Shown: positions 1 through 7,756 of the stretch, piece by piece
Layout of the letters: each line of letters begins with the position of its first letter
Position numbering within the stretch: the stretch's first letter is position 1
From: Paracoccaceae bacterium
Lineage (GTDB): Bacteria; Pseudomonadota; Alphaproteobacteria; Rhodobacterales; Rhodobacteraceae
Assembly (NCBI GenBank): GCA_030066905.1
Contig: JASJAR010000015.1
Coordinates: 1 to 46,230 of the forward strand
Reading direction: 5' to 3'
DNA length: 46,230 bases
The notes under the pieces: model-generated
What the model saw: only the letters and a program-made list of their open reading frames with translations
Database searches by the model: none
Told to the model about the DNA's origin: nothing
Made by a program: the position numbers and the translations under genes

Positions 1-157
1 TGGCGCCTTCGAAGGTGCCGCTGGCGCTGCCGGTGCCGGTGGCCTCGAAGGGCACGCGCAGAAGCGCCCCGCCCGAGGCTTCCGAGACATCCTCCACGAT
101 GTAGTTCGTGAGGTCGAGCGCTTCGGCCTCGTTGAGGCCGGTGAACAATTGTGACAT
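1..157 (-). CDS. Start of a secreted protein with a carbohydrate-binding-like domain (partial)
   Basis: Only the first 52 codons are inside the window; the gene runs off the left edge. It starts at the ATG whose complement is at 155-157 and begins MSQLFTGLNEAEALDLTNY. There is no signal peptide. The stretch EAEALDLTNYIVE...ASGGALLR...GSASGTFEGA matches, spacing and all, the domain at residues 413-453 of the acidic beta-helix protein at 31611-33806 (EAEDLDLDGYDV...EASSEALIR...GTATGVFTGEA). I therefore infer a CBM-like domain in an exported protein acting on or binding the polysaccharide. What lies downstream is unknown. Two copies of the GAAAC-centred motif (203-213, 302-312) lie upstream. Confidence 0.6.
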   Translation of the reverse strand, partial: MSQLFTGLNEAEALDLTNYIVEDVSEASGGALLRVPFEATGTGSASGTFEGA

Positions 158-202
158 ATCAAACTCACTACAATAGCAATAAAACCGTCTGACCTAAGCC
201 AT

Positions 203-213
203 CTGGTTTCCAG
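203..213. promoter_or_regulatory. GAAAC-centred palindrome, putative operator
   Basis: CTGGTTTCCAG is a perfect palindrome (CTGG-AAA-CCAG arms), centred about 50 bases upstream of the gene starting at 157. It belongs to a motif family seen in several promoter gaps of this window. The binding protein is unknown. Confidence 0.4.
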
Positions 214-301
214 CCCCCCGGCTGCTGCCCCATTGATATACCGTTAGGACAGCCTATTCAACAAAGTCCGACGTCCGGCACCGACCAAATCCTAGGCAGA
301 A

Positions 302-312
302 CAGGTTTCTAG
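302..312. promoter_or_regulatory. GAAAC-centred imperfect palindrome, putative operator
   Basis: CAGGTTTCTAG (CTAGAAACCTG on the other strand) is a second copy of the motif. It lies in the divergent gap between the gene at 157 (minus) and the one at 403 (plus), about 100 bases from the site at 203-213. Confidence 0.35.
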
Positions 313-402
313 GCCCGGTGGAGCAGGGCAGGCGTGCCGGCTCTGGACAGCCCGCGGACGCTCCGGGAGGATGTCCGGCGATGCTGTCCGAAGGCCGATC
401 CG

Positions 403-1224
403 ATGCCCGCCTGCCTCCTCGACACCCATGTCCATCTCTACGATGCCTTCTCTCCGGCGGCGTTTCTCGACGCGGCGGCCGGGACCGTCGCGGCCCAGGC
501 CCGCCGGGCCGGTCTGGCCGAGACCACGCCGGGGGTGCTGATGCTCGTCCAGACCCCCGCCGAGCGCCCCCCGGCGGTGTTTTTCGACCCGCCCCCCCCG
601 GGCTGGCAGGTCGCGGCGGCCGACGCCCATGGCAGCCTGCGCCTGACGTCGGCGGGCCGGCCGGCGCTCTATCTCGTGCCCGGCCGCCAGATCGTCGCCG
701 AAGAGGGGCTCGAAGTGCTGGGTCTGGGGCTCGGTGCGGTGCCCGCCGACGGCCGCCCGGCGGCCGACACCCTCGCCGAGGTGCAGGCCGCCGGCGGGCT
801 GCCGGTCCTGCCCTATGGGGTGGGCAAGTGGCAAGGGCGCCGGGGCGACCTCGTTCTGGCGCTGTGCGCGGATCCCGATGCGCCGACCGACCTTGTCCTC
901 GGCGATATCTCGGGGCGCCTGGGTTTTCTGGGGCGCCCGGCGCATTTCGCCCGGCTCGAAGCGGCGGGACGGATCGTCCTGCCCGGCAGCGACCCCCTGC
1001 CGTTCCCCGGCGAGGTGGCGAAGGTCGCCCGGCTCGTCTGCGCCGCCGACTTTGCCCCCGACGCCCCGCGCGACAGCGTTCTGGCCTGGCTGCGCGGGCT
1101 CGACCGCACGCCGCCCGCGCTCGGGCGCTACGAGACCCTGGCGCGGTTTCTCCCGCTGCAGGTGGGGATGCAGATCGCCAAGCGGCGGCGGCGGGCTCAG
1201 ACCTCGCCGAGAAGGGCGGCGTAG
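403..1224 (+). CDS. Amidohydrolase-like (TIM-barrel metallohydrolase) protein
   Basis: A 273-residue protein. The N-terminus carries DTHVHLYD (residues 7-14), the H-x-H metal-binding signature of the amidohydrolase superfamily. Later PGSDPLP supplies a possible catalytic Asp. The other expected histidines are not obvious, so activity is unproven and the substrate unknown. I chose ATG 403 because AAGG lies 8 bases upstream and the H-x-H motif then sits at the usual near-N-terminal position; an in-frame ATG at 334 would add a low-quality leader. The 3' end overlaps the converging glycosyltransferase gene by 28 bases. Its position suggests a role in trimming or modifying the polysaccharide or a precursor (inference). 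Confidence 0.6.
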   Translation: MPACLLDTHVHLYDAFSPAAFLDAAAGTVAAQARRAGLAETTPGVLMLVQTPAERPPAVFFDPPPPGWQVAAADAHGSLRLTSAGRPALYLVPGRQIVAEEGLEVLGLGLGAVPADGRPAADTLAEVQAAGGLPVLPYGVGKWQGRRGDLVLALCADPDAPTDLVLGDISGRLGFLGRPAHFARLEAAGRIVLPGSDPLPFPGEVAKVARLVCAADFAPDAPRDSVLAWLRGLDRTPPALGRYETLARFLPLQVGMQIAKRRRRAQTSPRRAA

Positions 1225-2405
1225 CGGGCGACCACCGACGGCGTGGTGTAGCGCGCCCGCACCGTCGCCGCCGCCGCCGCGCCGAGACGGGCACGCAAGG
1301 CCGGCTCGCCCAGAAGCCGCCGCAAGGCGGTTTCAATGGCGACCGCATCGGCCGGCGGGATCAAAAGCCCGTCGACCCCGTCCTCGACGATATCGGGAAT
1401 GCCGCCCACCTCGGCCGCGACGCTGGCAAGCCCCGTGGCCATCGCCTCGATGAGCGAGATGCCGAACGCCTCCTCCATCGTCGGGAAGGCGAAGATATCC
1501 GCCGCGCGAAGATAGTCGGCGACATTGGTCACAAAGCCGGTGCGGGTCACCGAAGCCCCCAGTCCGGCCCGCTCGACCGCCCGGGCGAGATCGTCCTCGA
1601 CATTGTGCATCAGCCCCGCCCCGGAGCCGACGATCACCAGATGGGCCTTGGGGAAGTCGGGCGTCAGCGCGGCGAAGGCCTCGGTGAGTTCGAGCACGCC
1701 CTTGGAGCGCAGGAGCCGGCCGGTGAAGACGACGATCACCGCGTCGGCCGGCAGGCCCAGGGCGGTCCGGAGCGCCAGGCGCTCGCCGGCATCGGCGGAG
1801 GCAAACCGGTCCACATCGACGCTGTTGGGAATGAGCCGGATCTTCTCCTCGGGCACGCCGCCGGCGCGGAATTCCTCGGAGATCTGGCGCGACAGGCTGA
1901 CGAAGAGATCGGCGCGGCGCAACAGGGCGTTGCGCAAACCCACGAAGCCGCCGACGAGGCGCGGCAGCCCGCCGAGCCCCAGCTTCCGCGCGCCCTCGAC
2001 GAAATACGCCCCGCTCATCTCACCGTTGTTGTCGGCCTTGAGGATCACCGGCTTGCCCAGAAGCCGCCCGGCGGCCACCGCCGGGATGCCGAGCACCCGG
2101 TAGCCGCAGACCAGAAGATGGGTAAATTCGCGCCGCGACAGCAGCAGCGTGAAGAAGAGCCCGGGCACCATGCGCCATTTCTTCAGATGCCCGCGCCCCG
2201 AAGGACCGAGCCGGCGCACTGGCACGCCGTCGAGGGTTTCGCGGGGTGCCAGGCCGGCCTCCGAGCGCCGGGTGACCACGGTGACGGGAATGCCGGTTCG
2301 CGAGAGGCCCATGGCCACCGTCCGGGCCTGAGTCTCCCCGCCACCGATGATGGGGGCATAGGTCTCGGTCAGAAGCCAGACCCGGGGCGGGGCAAGAGGG
2401 CTCAC
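1197..2405 (-). CDS. GT4-family glycosyltransferase
   Basis: A 402-residue GT-B fold enzyme. The N-terminal acceptor half starts with VWLLTETYAPIIGGGETQ, including the glycine-rich loop. The C-terminal donor half has VFTGRLLRSKG and the E-x7-E motif in EEAFGISLIEAMATG, which binds the nucleotide sugar. The family makes retaining transfers from nucleotide sugars onto lipid-linked intermediates at the cytoplasmic membrane face. Its ATG overlaps the stop of the upstream glycosyltransferase by 4 bases (ATGA), so translation is probably coupled. The sugar transferred cannot be read from sequence. It is the last gene of the set 4500 to 1197. Confidence 0.9.
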   Translation of the reverse strand: MSPLAPPRVWLLTETYAPIIGGGETQARTVAMGLSRTGIPVTVVTRRSEAGLAPRETLDGVPVRRLGPSGRGHLKKWRMVPGLFFTLLLSRREFTHLLVCGYRVLGIPAVAAGRLLGKPVILKADNNGEMSGAYFVEGARKLGLGGLPRLVGGFVGLRNALLRRADLFVSLSRQISEEFRAGGVPEEKIRLIPNSVDVDRFASADAGERLALRTALGLPADAVIVVFTGRLLRSKGVLELTEAFAALTPDFPKAHLVIVGSGAGLMHNVEDDLARAVERAGLGASVTRTGFVTNVADYLRAADIFAFPTMEEAFGISLIEAMATGLASVAAEVGGIPDIVEDGVDGLLIPPADAVAIETALRRLLGEPALRARLGAAAAATVRARYTTPSVVARYAALLGEV

Positions 2406-3553
2406 CCTCGGGATCCGGCGAGGTCGTCGTAGACGGCGGCGAGTCGCTCCACCGCGACGGAGATATCGTAGCCCTTGGCGGCCTCGGCCGCCGCGGTGCC
2501 GAGCCGCGCCGCGGCCTCAGGCGCATCGAGAAACCGCGCGAGGGCGGTGGCGAGGGCGGCGGGGTCGGCCGGAGGTACCAGGGCGGCGGTGGCGTCATCG
2601 ACGAGGACTTCGGCAAGCCCATCGACCGCACTCGCAACGATCGGCAGGCCCATCGTCATGGCCTCGAACAGCGCCAGCGGCGTGCCCTCGAAGAGCGAGG
2701 GGAAGGCCTGGATGTCAAAGAGCGACTGGACCGGCCGGGTATCGGCGGCGAAGCCGGCGAAGATCACCCGGTCGGCGACCCCGAGCGCCCTGGCGCGGGC
2801 TTCGAGCGGGCCGCGCTGCGGCCCGTCGCCCACCAAAACCACCCAAGGTGTATGGCCGGCCTCGGCGAGGCGGGGCAGGGCCTCAACAAGGTGAGTGAGC
2901 CCTTTCTGGATATCGAGCCGGCCGATACTCCCGATCACCGTCGCCCCCTCGGGCAGGCCCAGTTCGGCGCGTTTTTTTGCCGTCACATCCGGGCCTGCCC
3001 GGGTGAAATCGGCAAGCGGCGCCCCGTTGGGAACAAACATCAGCTTCCTGCGCGGGATAAACCGCTTCGTGGCCATGAACTCGACCACCGAATGGGACAC
3101 GCCGATCCCTCTCGTGGTCAGCCCCGCGAGGACCCGGTCGGCTACGCTCTGCCGGCGCGGCATTTTGGGGTCGACGAAATGCTCGTGGACAATTGCCGGA
3201 ATGCCGGTCAGCCGCGCGGCGATGCGGCCGTAATTGCTGGCCGAATAGCCGTGCAGATGCAGGATGTCGTAGCCGTCCTTGCGGATCGCGGCGCGGATTT
3301 CGGTCAGGGCTTTGGGATGGGCCTTCGGGATGTCCACGCAGCGGATGCGCACGCCGCGTTCGACGAGAAAATCCGCGGAATGATCCCAGGGCTGCAACAC
3401 CAGAAGATCGACGTGATGGCGGGTCTCGTCAAAGCGCGTCAGCCACCAGCTCAAAAGCCGCGTCACACCGTGGATGGTCGAGCCGCGAACGCCGAGCTTG
3501 TCGCAGACGTGCAGGATGCGCAGAGGGGGGGCCATATCGGGGGTGTCTTTCAT
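2402..3553 (-). CDS. GT4-family glycosyltransferase
   Basis: A 383-residue GT-B enzyme starting MKDTPDMAPPLRILHVCDKLG at ATG 3553. The frame stays open upstream for 49 codons, but that leader reads through the upstream gene and is rejected. Donor-domain marks are IGSIGRLDIQKGLTHLVEAL and EGTPLALFEAMTMGLPIVAS (E-x7-E). It lies 5 bases after the PIG-L deacetylase stop and overlaps the next glycosyltransferase by 4 bases, so the three genes look like one operon. The role inferred is addition of one sugar of the repeat unit; donor and acceptor are unknown. Confidence 0.9.
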   Translation of the reverse strand: MKDTPDMAPPLRILHVCDKLGVRGSTIHGVTRLLSWWLTRFDETRHHVDLLVLQPWDHSADFLVERGVRIRCVDIPKAHPKALTEIRAAIRKDGYDILHLHGYSASNYGRIAARLTGIPAIVHEHFVDPKMPRRQSVADRVLAGLTTRGIGVSHSVVEFMATKRFIPRRKLMFVPNGAPLADFTRAGPDVTAKKRAELGLPEGATVIGSIGRLDIQKGLTHLVEALPRLAEAGHTPWVVLVGDGPQRGPLEARARALGVADRVIFAGFAADTRPVQSLFDIQAFPSLFEGTPLALFEAMTMGLPIVASAVDGLAEVLVDDATAALVPPADPAALATALARFLDAPEAAARLGTAAAEAAKGYDISVAVERLAAVYDDLAGSRG

Positions 3554-3558
3554 GGGGT

Positions 3559-4500
3559 TCAGCCGATGAGGCGCTTTTTGAAGAAGACCAGCGGGCCGCC
3601 CCAGCGCAGATTGAAGCGCAGCCAGAGCGAGGGGCGGTCGAACAGCGTGCGCACCGGCGTCTCTGGCGGGGCCGTGAGAAAGAGCTCGTCGCCGGCGCAA
3701 TGACCATCGAGATGGTCCGGTGTCAGGATCGCCCGGGTCTGGTGCGGCGCCCAGATCGTGGTCTGGCTCGTGTAGCGGTCGAGGGCGGCGCGTTTCAGGG
3801 CGCGCACCGGGCCGATGTCGAGGGCGGCCAGATGGGAGACGGCCACTTCCCGGCGGATATCGGGCACCCGTGCGAGGGGATAGCGCCAGTAGACGAAATA
3901 TTCGAGCAGCTTCGGGGTGCCGGGGCCGCCTCGGGCGATCCGGGCCCGGACCGCGCGGCCGAGCGCGAGGTGGTCGGGATGCTGGTCATAACGGAACGGG
4001 GAGAGGATCGTCTTCGCGCCGGCGGCGGCCAGGGCGTCGTCGATGGCCGCGGCGAGCCGCGCCTCATGGGCTGCGAGTGCCCCGTCGGGCAGGTCGAGAA
4101 AGCTCAGATCCCCGGCCGGAACGCCGAGATCGGCCGCTCCGGCGAGGGCCTCGGCCCGGCGGGCGGCCACGAGGCTGTCGGCCTCGGGCAGGAGGCCGCC
4201 ATTTGCAGCCGAGGGGGAGAGCCGCCCGTCGGTGGCGTAGAGAATATGTACCGGCACGCCGGCCTGGCGCAGAAGGGCGATCAGCCCGCCGGCGCCGAGC
4301 GTCTCGTCGTCGCTATGGGGCGCCGTCACCAGAACCGGCCCCGGGGCAAGGGCGACCGCTGCATCTACCGCAGCCGAACCGATCGGAGCGGCTTCGGTCA
4401 CGCGGGAAACAGCCCGGCCAGGGAGGTCGACGGCATGGCAGGAGCGGATTTTATTGCTGGTGACACAGCACAAATCTCCGAGCGGCAATCGCGGTCGCAC
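3559..4500 (-). CDS. PIG-L family deacetylase
   Basis: A 313-residue protein with both hallmark motifs of the PIG-L/LmbE zinc N-deacetylases: PHSDDE at residues 61-66 and HPDH at 174-177. Members remove N-acetyl groups from GlcNAc-type sugars, either free or lipid-linked. In a polysaccharide operon this suggests partial de-N-acetylation of an amino sugar in the repeat unit or its precursor (inference). The first 35 or so residues precede the core fold, and the true start could be the GTG that begins VTEAAPIG. It heads a set with two GT4 genes and is divergent from the gene at 4746 across a 245-base gap in which I see no clear site. Confidence 0.85.
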   Translation of the reverse strand: MRPRLPLGDLCCVTSNKIRSCHAVDLPGRAVSRVTEAAPIGSAAVDAAVALAPGPVLVTAPHSDDETLGAGGLIALLRQAGVPVHILYATDGRLSPSAANGGLLPEADSLVAARRAEALAGAADLGVPAGDLSFLDLPDGALAAHEARLAAAIDDALAAAGAKTILSPFRYDQHPDHLALGRAVRARIARGGPGTPKLLEYFVYWRYPLARVPDIRREVAVSHLAALDIGPVRALKRAALDRYTSQTTIWAPHQTRAILTPDHLDGHCAGDELFLTAPPETPVRTLFDRPSLWLRFNLRWGGPLVFFKKRLIG

Positions 4501-4745
4501 GAAACGAAAACGCGCGCCGCGCTCTGGATCCTTTCCGGGGTTAGCCGCCTCTCCGCAACCTGTCTAGGTCCCAGGGCCGAAGCGCCCCGGCCATGTCTTC
4601 CGGGGCGCCACAATCGGCCGCACAGTGGGCGATTGGGCGCTCAGACCGATGCTCCCGGACCCGCGCGCCGGCCCGCGGGCGGGTCGGCCTTGCCCCCTGT
4701 TACCGGACGGCGCAGACAGGGCCGATCGGTTTTTCGGAGAGAAGT

Positions 4746-6083
4746 ATGGCCTCGAAGCGCGTGTTGGTCATCGCCTACGACTTTCCTCCCATTGGCGGAT
4801 CCGGCGTCCAGCGCACCCTAAAATATGTCAAGTATCTTCCTGAACACGGGTGGGACATCGACGTCCTGACAGTTCGGGAGACCCAGCAGGTCAACAAGAG
4901 CCGCGACCCCTCGCTGCTCGATGAACTCCCCTCGGAGGTCGCTGTGCACCGGACCGGCCTCATCGACCCCTATGACAATCCGGTCTACAAAGCCGTCACA
5001 AGGCTCTTCGCCCGGCGCAAGGCCGGGCCGGACAAGCCCGGGAACGGTTCGGACGTCGAAGCATCCGGCGCCGGGAAGCCCAATCTCGACTTCATCCATG
5101 CCCTCATGCTGCCCGACCGGATGATCGGCTGGTTCCCCTTCGCTCTTCTGAGAGGGATCGCCGTCATCCGGCGAACCAGGCCGTCCGTGATCTACTCGAC
5201 CTCGCCTTGCGAGACCGCGCATCTGGTCGGTGTCGTCCTGTCGAAACTGTTCTCCATTCCCCTCGTCGCCGATTTTCGCGACCCCTGGACCGAGTACTAC
5301 TTTTCACTGCGGCGGCCGGGTCATATCGAGGCCCTCAACCGGTGGCTGGAGCGAAAGGTGTTGCGGCGCGCGGCTTTGGTGATTTCCACGACGGCTGAAT
5401 GCAGCGACAGTCTCAAGCGCCTGTCTGCCGGCGCGCCGGCCGAGAAGTTTCATGTGATTACAAATGGTTACGATGAGGGTGATTTTGTCGGCATCGCCCC
5501 GAAGACGTTCGACCGGATCACGATCATCTTCACGGGAACCGTTTATCAGCAGGTCACGCCCGAGATCCTCTTCCAGGCCGTAAGAGAAATGCTCGACGAC
5601 AGCCCGGGTCTGGCAGACCGCATGCGGCTGGTTTTCGTCGGGCGGCAATACGACGGGTTCGACGCGCTGATCGGAACATATCGGTTGGGCGAGGTCGTGA
5701 CCTGCATCGGCTATGTTCCGCACAGGGAATCCATCGCCTATCTGACCGGCGCCGACGCGTGCTATTATAATGTGTTCTCGGAGCTGGCGATAACGGCCAA
5801 GCTCTTTGAGTACCTCAGAAGCGGCACGCCGATCATCGCCGCTATTCCGGAAAGCCACTCTGCTGCGAGGATCATCGCGGATTGCGATGCGGGGGTGGTC
5901 GTGGAGGGAGACAACCCCGCCGCTCTGCGCAGCGCGCTCGAAGATGTGCTGGACCGTGACGGTTCGAGGGCGGCGCGGCCGAACGAGAGGGTGACGGACT
6001 TCGAACGAAAGAAACTGGCCTCCGAATTGTCGGATGCGCTGGACGGCATCATCGACCCCGGCCAACCGGGGTACGGCTCCTAG
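4746..6083 (+). CDS. GT4-like glycosyltransferase (WbuB-like)
   Basis: A 445-residue protein starting MASKRVLVIAYDFPPIGGSG at ATG 4746, preceded by GGAGAGAAG as ribosome-binding site. DFPPIGGSGVQRTLKY is the typical acceptor-side opening of this GT-B subgroup. FRDPWTEYY and the donor-side IIFTGTVYQQ and LFEYLRSGTPIIA follow. The codon choice is less GC-extreme than its neighbours (many A/T third positions), suggesting a later arrival in the cluster. The reading frame stays open 51 codons further upstream, but the sequence there has no protein-like features. It converges on the flippase gene with a 4-base overlap. Confidence 0.85.
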   Translation: MASKRVLVIAYDFPPIGGSGVQRTLKYVKYLPEHGWDIDVLTVRETQQVNKSRDPSLLDELPSEVAVHRTGLIDPYDNPVYKAVTRLFARRKAGPDKPGNGSDVEASGAGKPNLDFIHALMLPDRMIGWFPFALLRGIAVIRRTRPSVIYSTSPCETAHLVGVVLSKLFSIPLVADFRDPWTEYYFSLRRPGHIEALNRWLERKVLRRAALVISTTAECSDSLKRLSAGAPAEKFHVITNGYDEGDFVGIAPKTFDRITIIFTGTVYQQVTPEILFQAVREMLDDSPGLADRMRLVFVGRQYDGFDALIGTYRLGEVVTCIGYVPHRESIAYLTGADACYYNVFSELAITAKLFEYLRSGTPIIAAIPESHSAARIIADCDAGVVVEGDNPAALRSALEDVLDRDGSRAARPNERVTDFERKKLASELSDALDGIIDPGQPGYGS

Positions 6084-7372
6084 CGGCGGCGCAGGGCCAG
6101 ATAGCCCCAGAGAGAAGCGAGCATCGCAGCCTCGGCGATCACGACGGCAATTGCCGTGCCCTCGATGCCCCAGGTCTCGCTCAATCCCCAGACGAGCCCG
6201 ATCCGGACGGCCAGCCCGACCAATGTAATCCAGACCATGAGGCGTTGCCGGTCGATGACCACCAGCAGCATCCGGGCATAAAACACCTGAAACCAGATCA
6301 TCGCGGCGACGAAAAGGATCTGTAGAACCCGTGTGCCGCTGGCATATTCGGGCCCGAAGACGGTTTCCATGATCCAGGGTGACAGGACAATGCCGATCGC
6401 CGTCATCGGCAGCGAAACGGCAAAAAGAAGCGCCCCGCCGCCCCAGACCAGGCGGCGGTACCGCCGAGCGTCGCCATCGGCGAAGCTGACTGAAAGCCGG
6501 GGCAAAAGGACGTTGGTGACCGTCGAGGGTAACATGAAGAGCGCCAGATAAACCTTCAGGGCAGCACCGTAGACACCGATTTCGTCGAGCCCGAAGCCAA
6601 GCCCGGATCTCAGGATCAGAATATCAACCTGGGTGTAGGCCGCACTCAGCGCGGCACTGAACCCGATCGGAAGCGCCATCCGTTGCAACTGAAGAACGAG
6701 ACGCGGGTCGAGCCTGTAGCTGACGCCGATGGTCCGCCCCACCGAGACGAGCGCGATCGCGTAGCCGATCGAGCGGGCCGCGAGGATCACGATCACGAAG
6801 GGAAGCAGGTCCGGCGCCAGCACCAGCGTGACAAGGCAAAGCACGAGGTAGACGGTCTGGCCCGTCAGGGCGACGGCACTCTCGCGCCCGAAGCGGTCGA
6901 ACGCCCGGAAATAGACCTGCGCCGAGAGCGTGATCACCCTCAGACCCCAGGCCGCCGCCGTCAGAAGGATCACCCACCTGAGCAGCGGGTCCGGCTCGAA
7001 GAGCATTACCCCGACCGCCAGGGCGGCAAGGATCGCCGTCCAGAGCACCATCACCCAGATCATGTGGTTGTAGAAGTAATGGGACCCGAGGCCCTTCCGC
7101 CGAGAGACCTCCCGTGTCACCAGCAGATCGAGACCGAAGCTGACCAGCGTCATCGCCACGATGGCAAGCGATTGGGCGTAGGCCAGAGCTCCGAAATCCT
7201 CCCGCCCGAGCACCCTGGCGGCGACCAGCATCACCGCCACGGCGAAAAAGTTCGTGAGATTCGTCAGCCCCGCGAAGCCGAAGGTTCGGATGAGCGGGCC
7301 GTACCGCGAGATGAGCCGCCGGGGGCGCACCGCCTCGGGGTCGGGCGGAAAAGAGGGCGGGTCGGCCGGCAT
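6080..7372 (-). CDS. Wzx-type polysaccharide flippase
   Basis: A 430-residue integral membrane protein with about 12 to 14 hydrophobic segments and the feel of the MATE/MVF superfamily: a conserved early FGFAGLTNLTNFFAVAVMLVAARVLGREDFG followed by repeated helix pairs. The family moves undecaprenyl-linked repeat units across the inner membrane. It pairs functionally with the Wzy-like protein at 28872 and the Wzz-like protein at 18015. Its 3' end overlaps the converging glycosyltransferase by 4 bases, so it is transcribed on its own from the gap at 7373-7756. Confidence 0.88.
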   Translation of the reverse strand: MPADPPSFPPDPEAVRPRRLISRYGPLIRTFGFAGLTNLTNFFAVAVMLVAARVLGREDFGALAYAQSLAIVAMTLVSFGLDLLVTREVSRRKGLGSHYFYNHMIWVMVLWTAILAALAVGVMLFEPDPLLRWVILLTAAAWGLRVITLSAQVYFRAFDRFGRESAVALTGQTVYLVLCLVTLVLAPDLLPFVIVILAARSIGYAIALVSVGRTIGVSYRLDPRLVLQLQRMALPIGFSAALSAAYTQVDILILRSGLGFGLDEIGVYGAALKVYLALFMLPSTVTNVLLPRLSVSFADGDARRYRRLVWGGGALLFAVSLPMTAIGIVLSPWIMETVFGPEYASGTRVLQILFVAAMIWFQVFYARMLLVVIDRQRLMVWITLVGLAVRIGLVWGLSETWGIEGTAIAVVIAEAAMLASLWGYLALRRR

Positions 7373-7557
7373 ATCAGGCCCCCGGACCCGGAACCCGGTC
7401 CGACCGGGGGTGTCTGGCGGCGTCCGAAGCGGACAGGGCGGCAGAGTGGCTCATGGGGCGCCGGGACCTTCGCAATTGTCCTCGATCCGATTATCCTGCG
7501 GCCCCCGGGACGACAAGCCGCCGGCCGGTCCGCCCCGCTCTGCCGGACATCGGATCA

Positions 7558-7574
7558 CGGTTTCGCAGAAACCG
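7558..7574. promoter_or_regulatory. Palindrome CGGTTTC-GCA-GAAACCG
   Basis: Perfect 7-base arms around GCA, nearly midway between the two divergent starts (7372 and 7757). The GAAAC core relates it loosely to the motif at 203, 9838, 17783 and 33840, but the spacing differs. Confidence 0.35.
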
Positions 7575-7703
7575 GCCCCGAAGTGCCCCCGGGCCGGCAA
7601 AAAACCGCGCGCCGCGCCATTGTTTCGCCCACGGGGCAGCACCGGCGGGGCGCCCGCCCGGGAGGCCAGGGACCGTTGACAGCCTCTGGCGAAGCGGTAG
7701 GTC

Positions 7704-7734
7704 TTGTGACAGTTTTATGTCGTTTTTGTAACAG
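7704..7734 (+). promoter_or_regulatory. Tandem TTGTRACAG repeats
   Basis: TTGTGACAG (7704-7712) and TTGTAACAG (7726-7734) start 22 bases apart, so they lie on the same face of the helix, just upstream of the gene at 7757. They could be a two-site operator; the evidence is only their similarity and spacing. Confidence 0.3.
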
Positions 7735-7756
7735 CTCCCATGGGGGGGTGCCGAAC

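Larger units (their letters stand above)
7373..7756. other. Divergent promoter gap between flippase and membrane protein genes
   Basis: 384 bases with no convincing gene. It holds a palindrome at 7558-7574, a TTGACA hexamer at 7676-7681 with a weak TAGGTC 16 bases on, and a pair of TTGTRACAG repeats at 7704-7734. The part nearest 7757 is more AT-rich than the rest. Confidence 0.5.

Noticed and set aside
6683..7756. Upstream extension of the membrane protein at 7757
   Set aside because: It runs antisense through the flippase gene and is rich in Arg, His and Glu; the membrane protein starts at ATG 7757.
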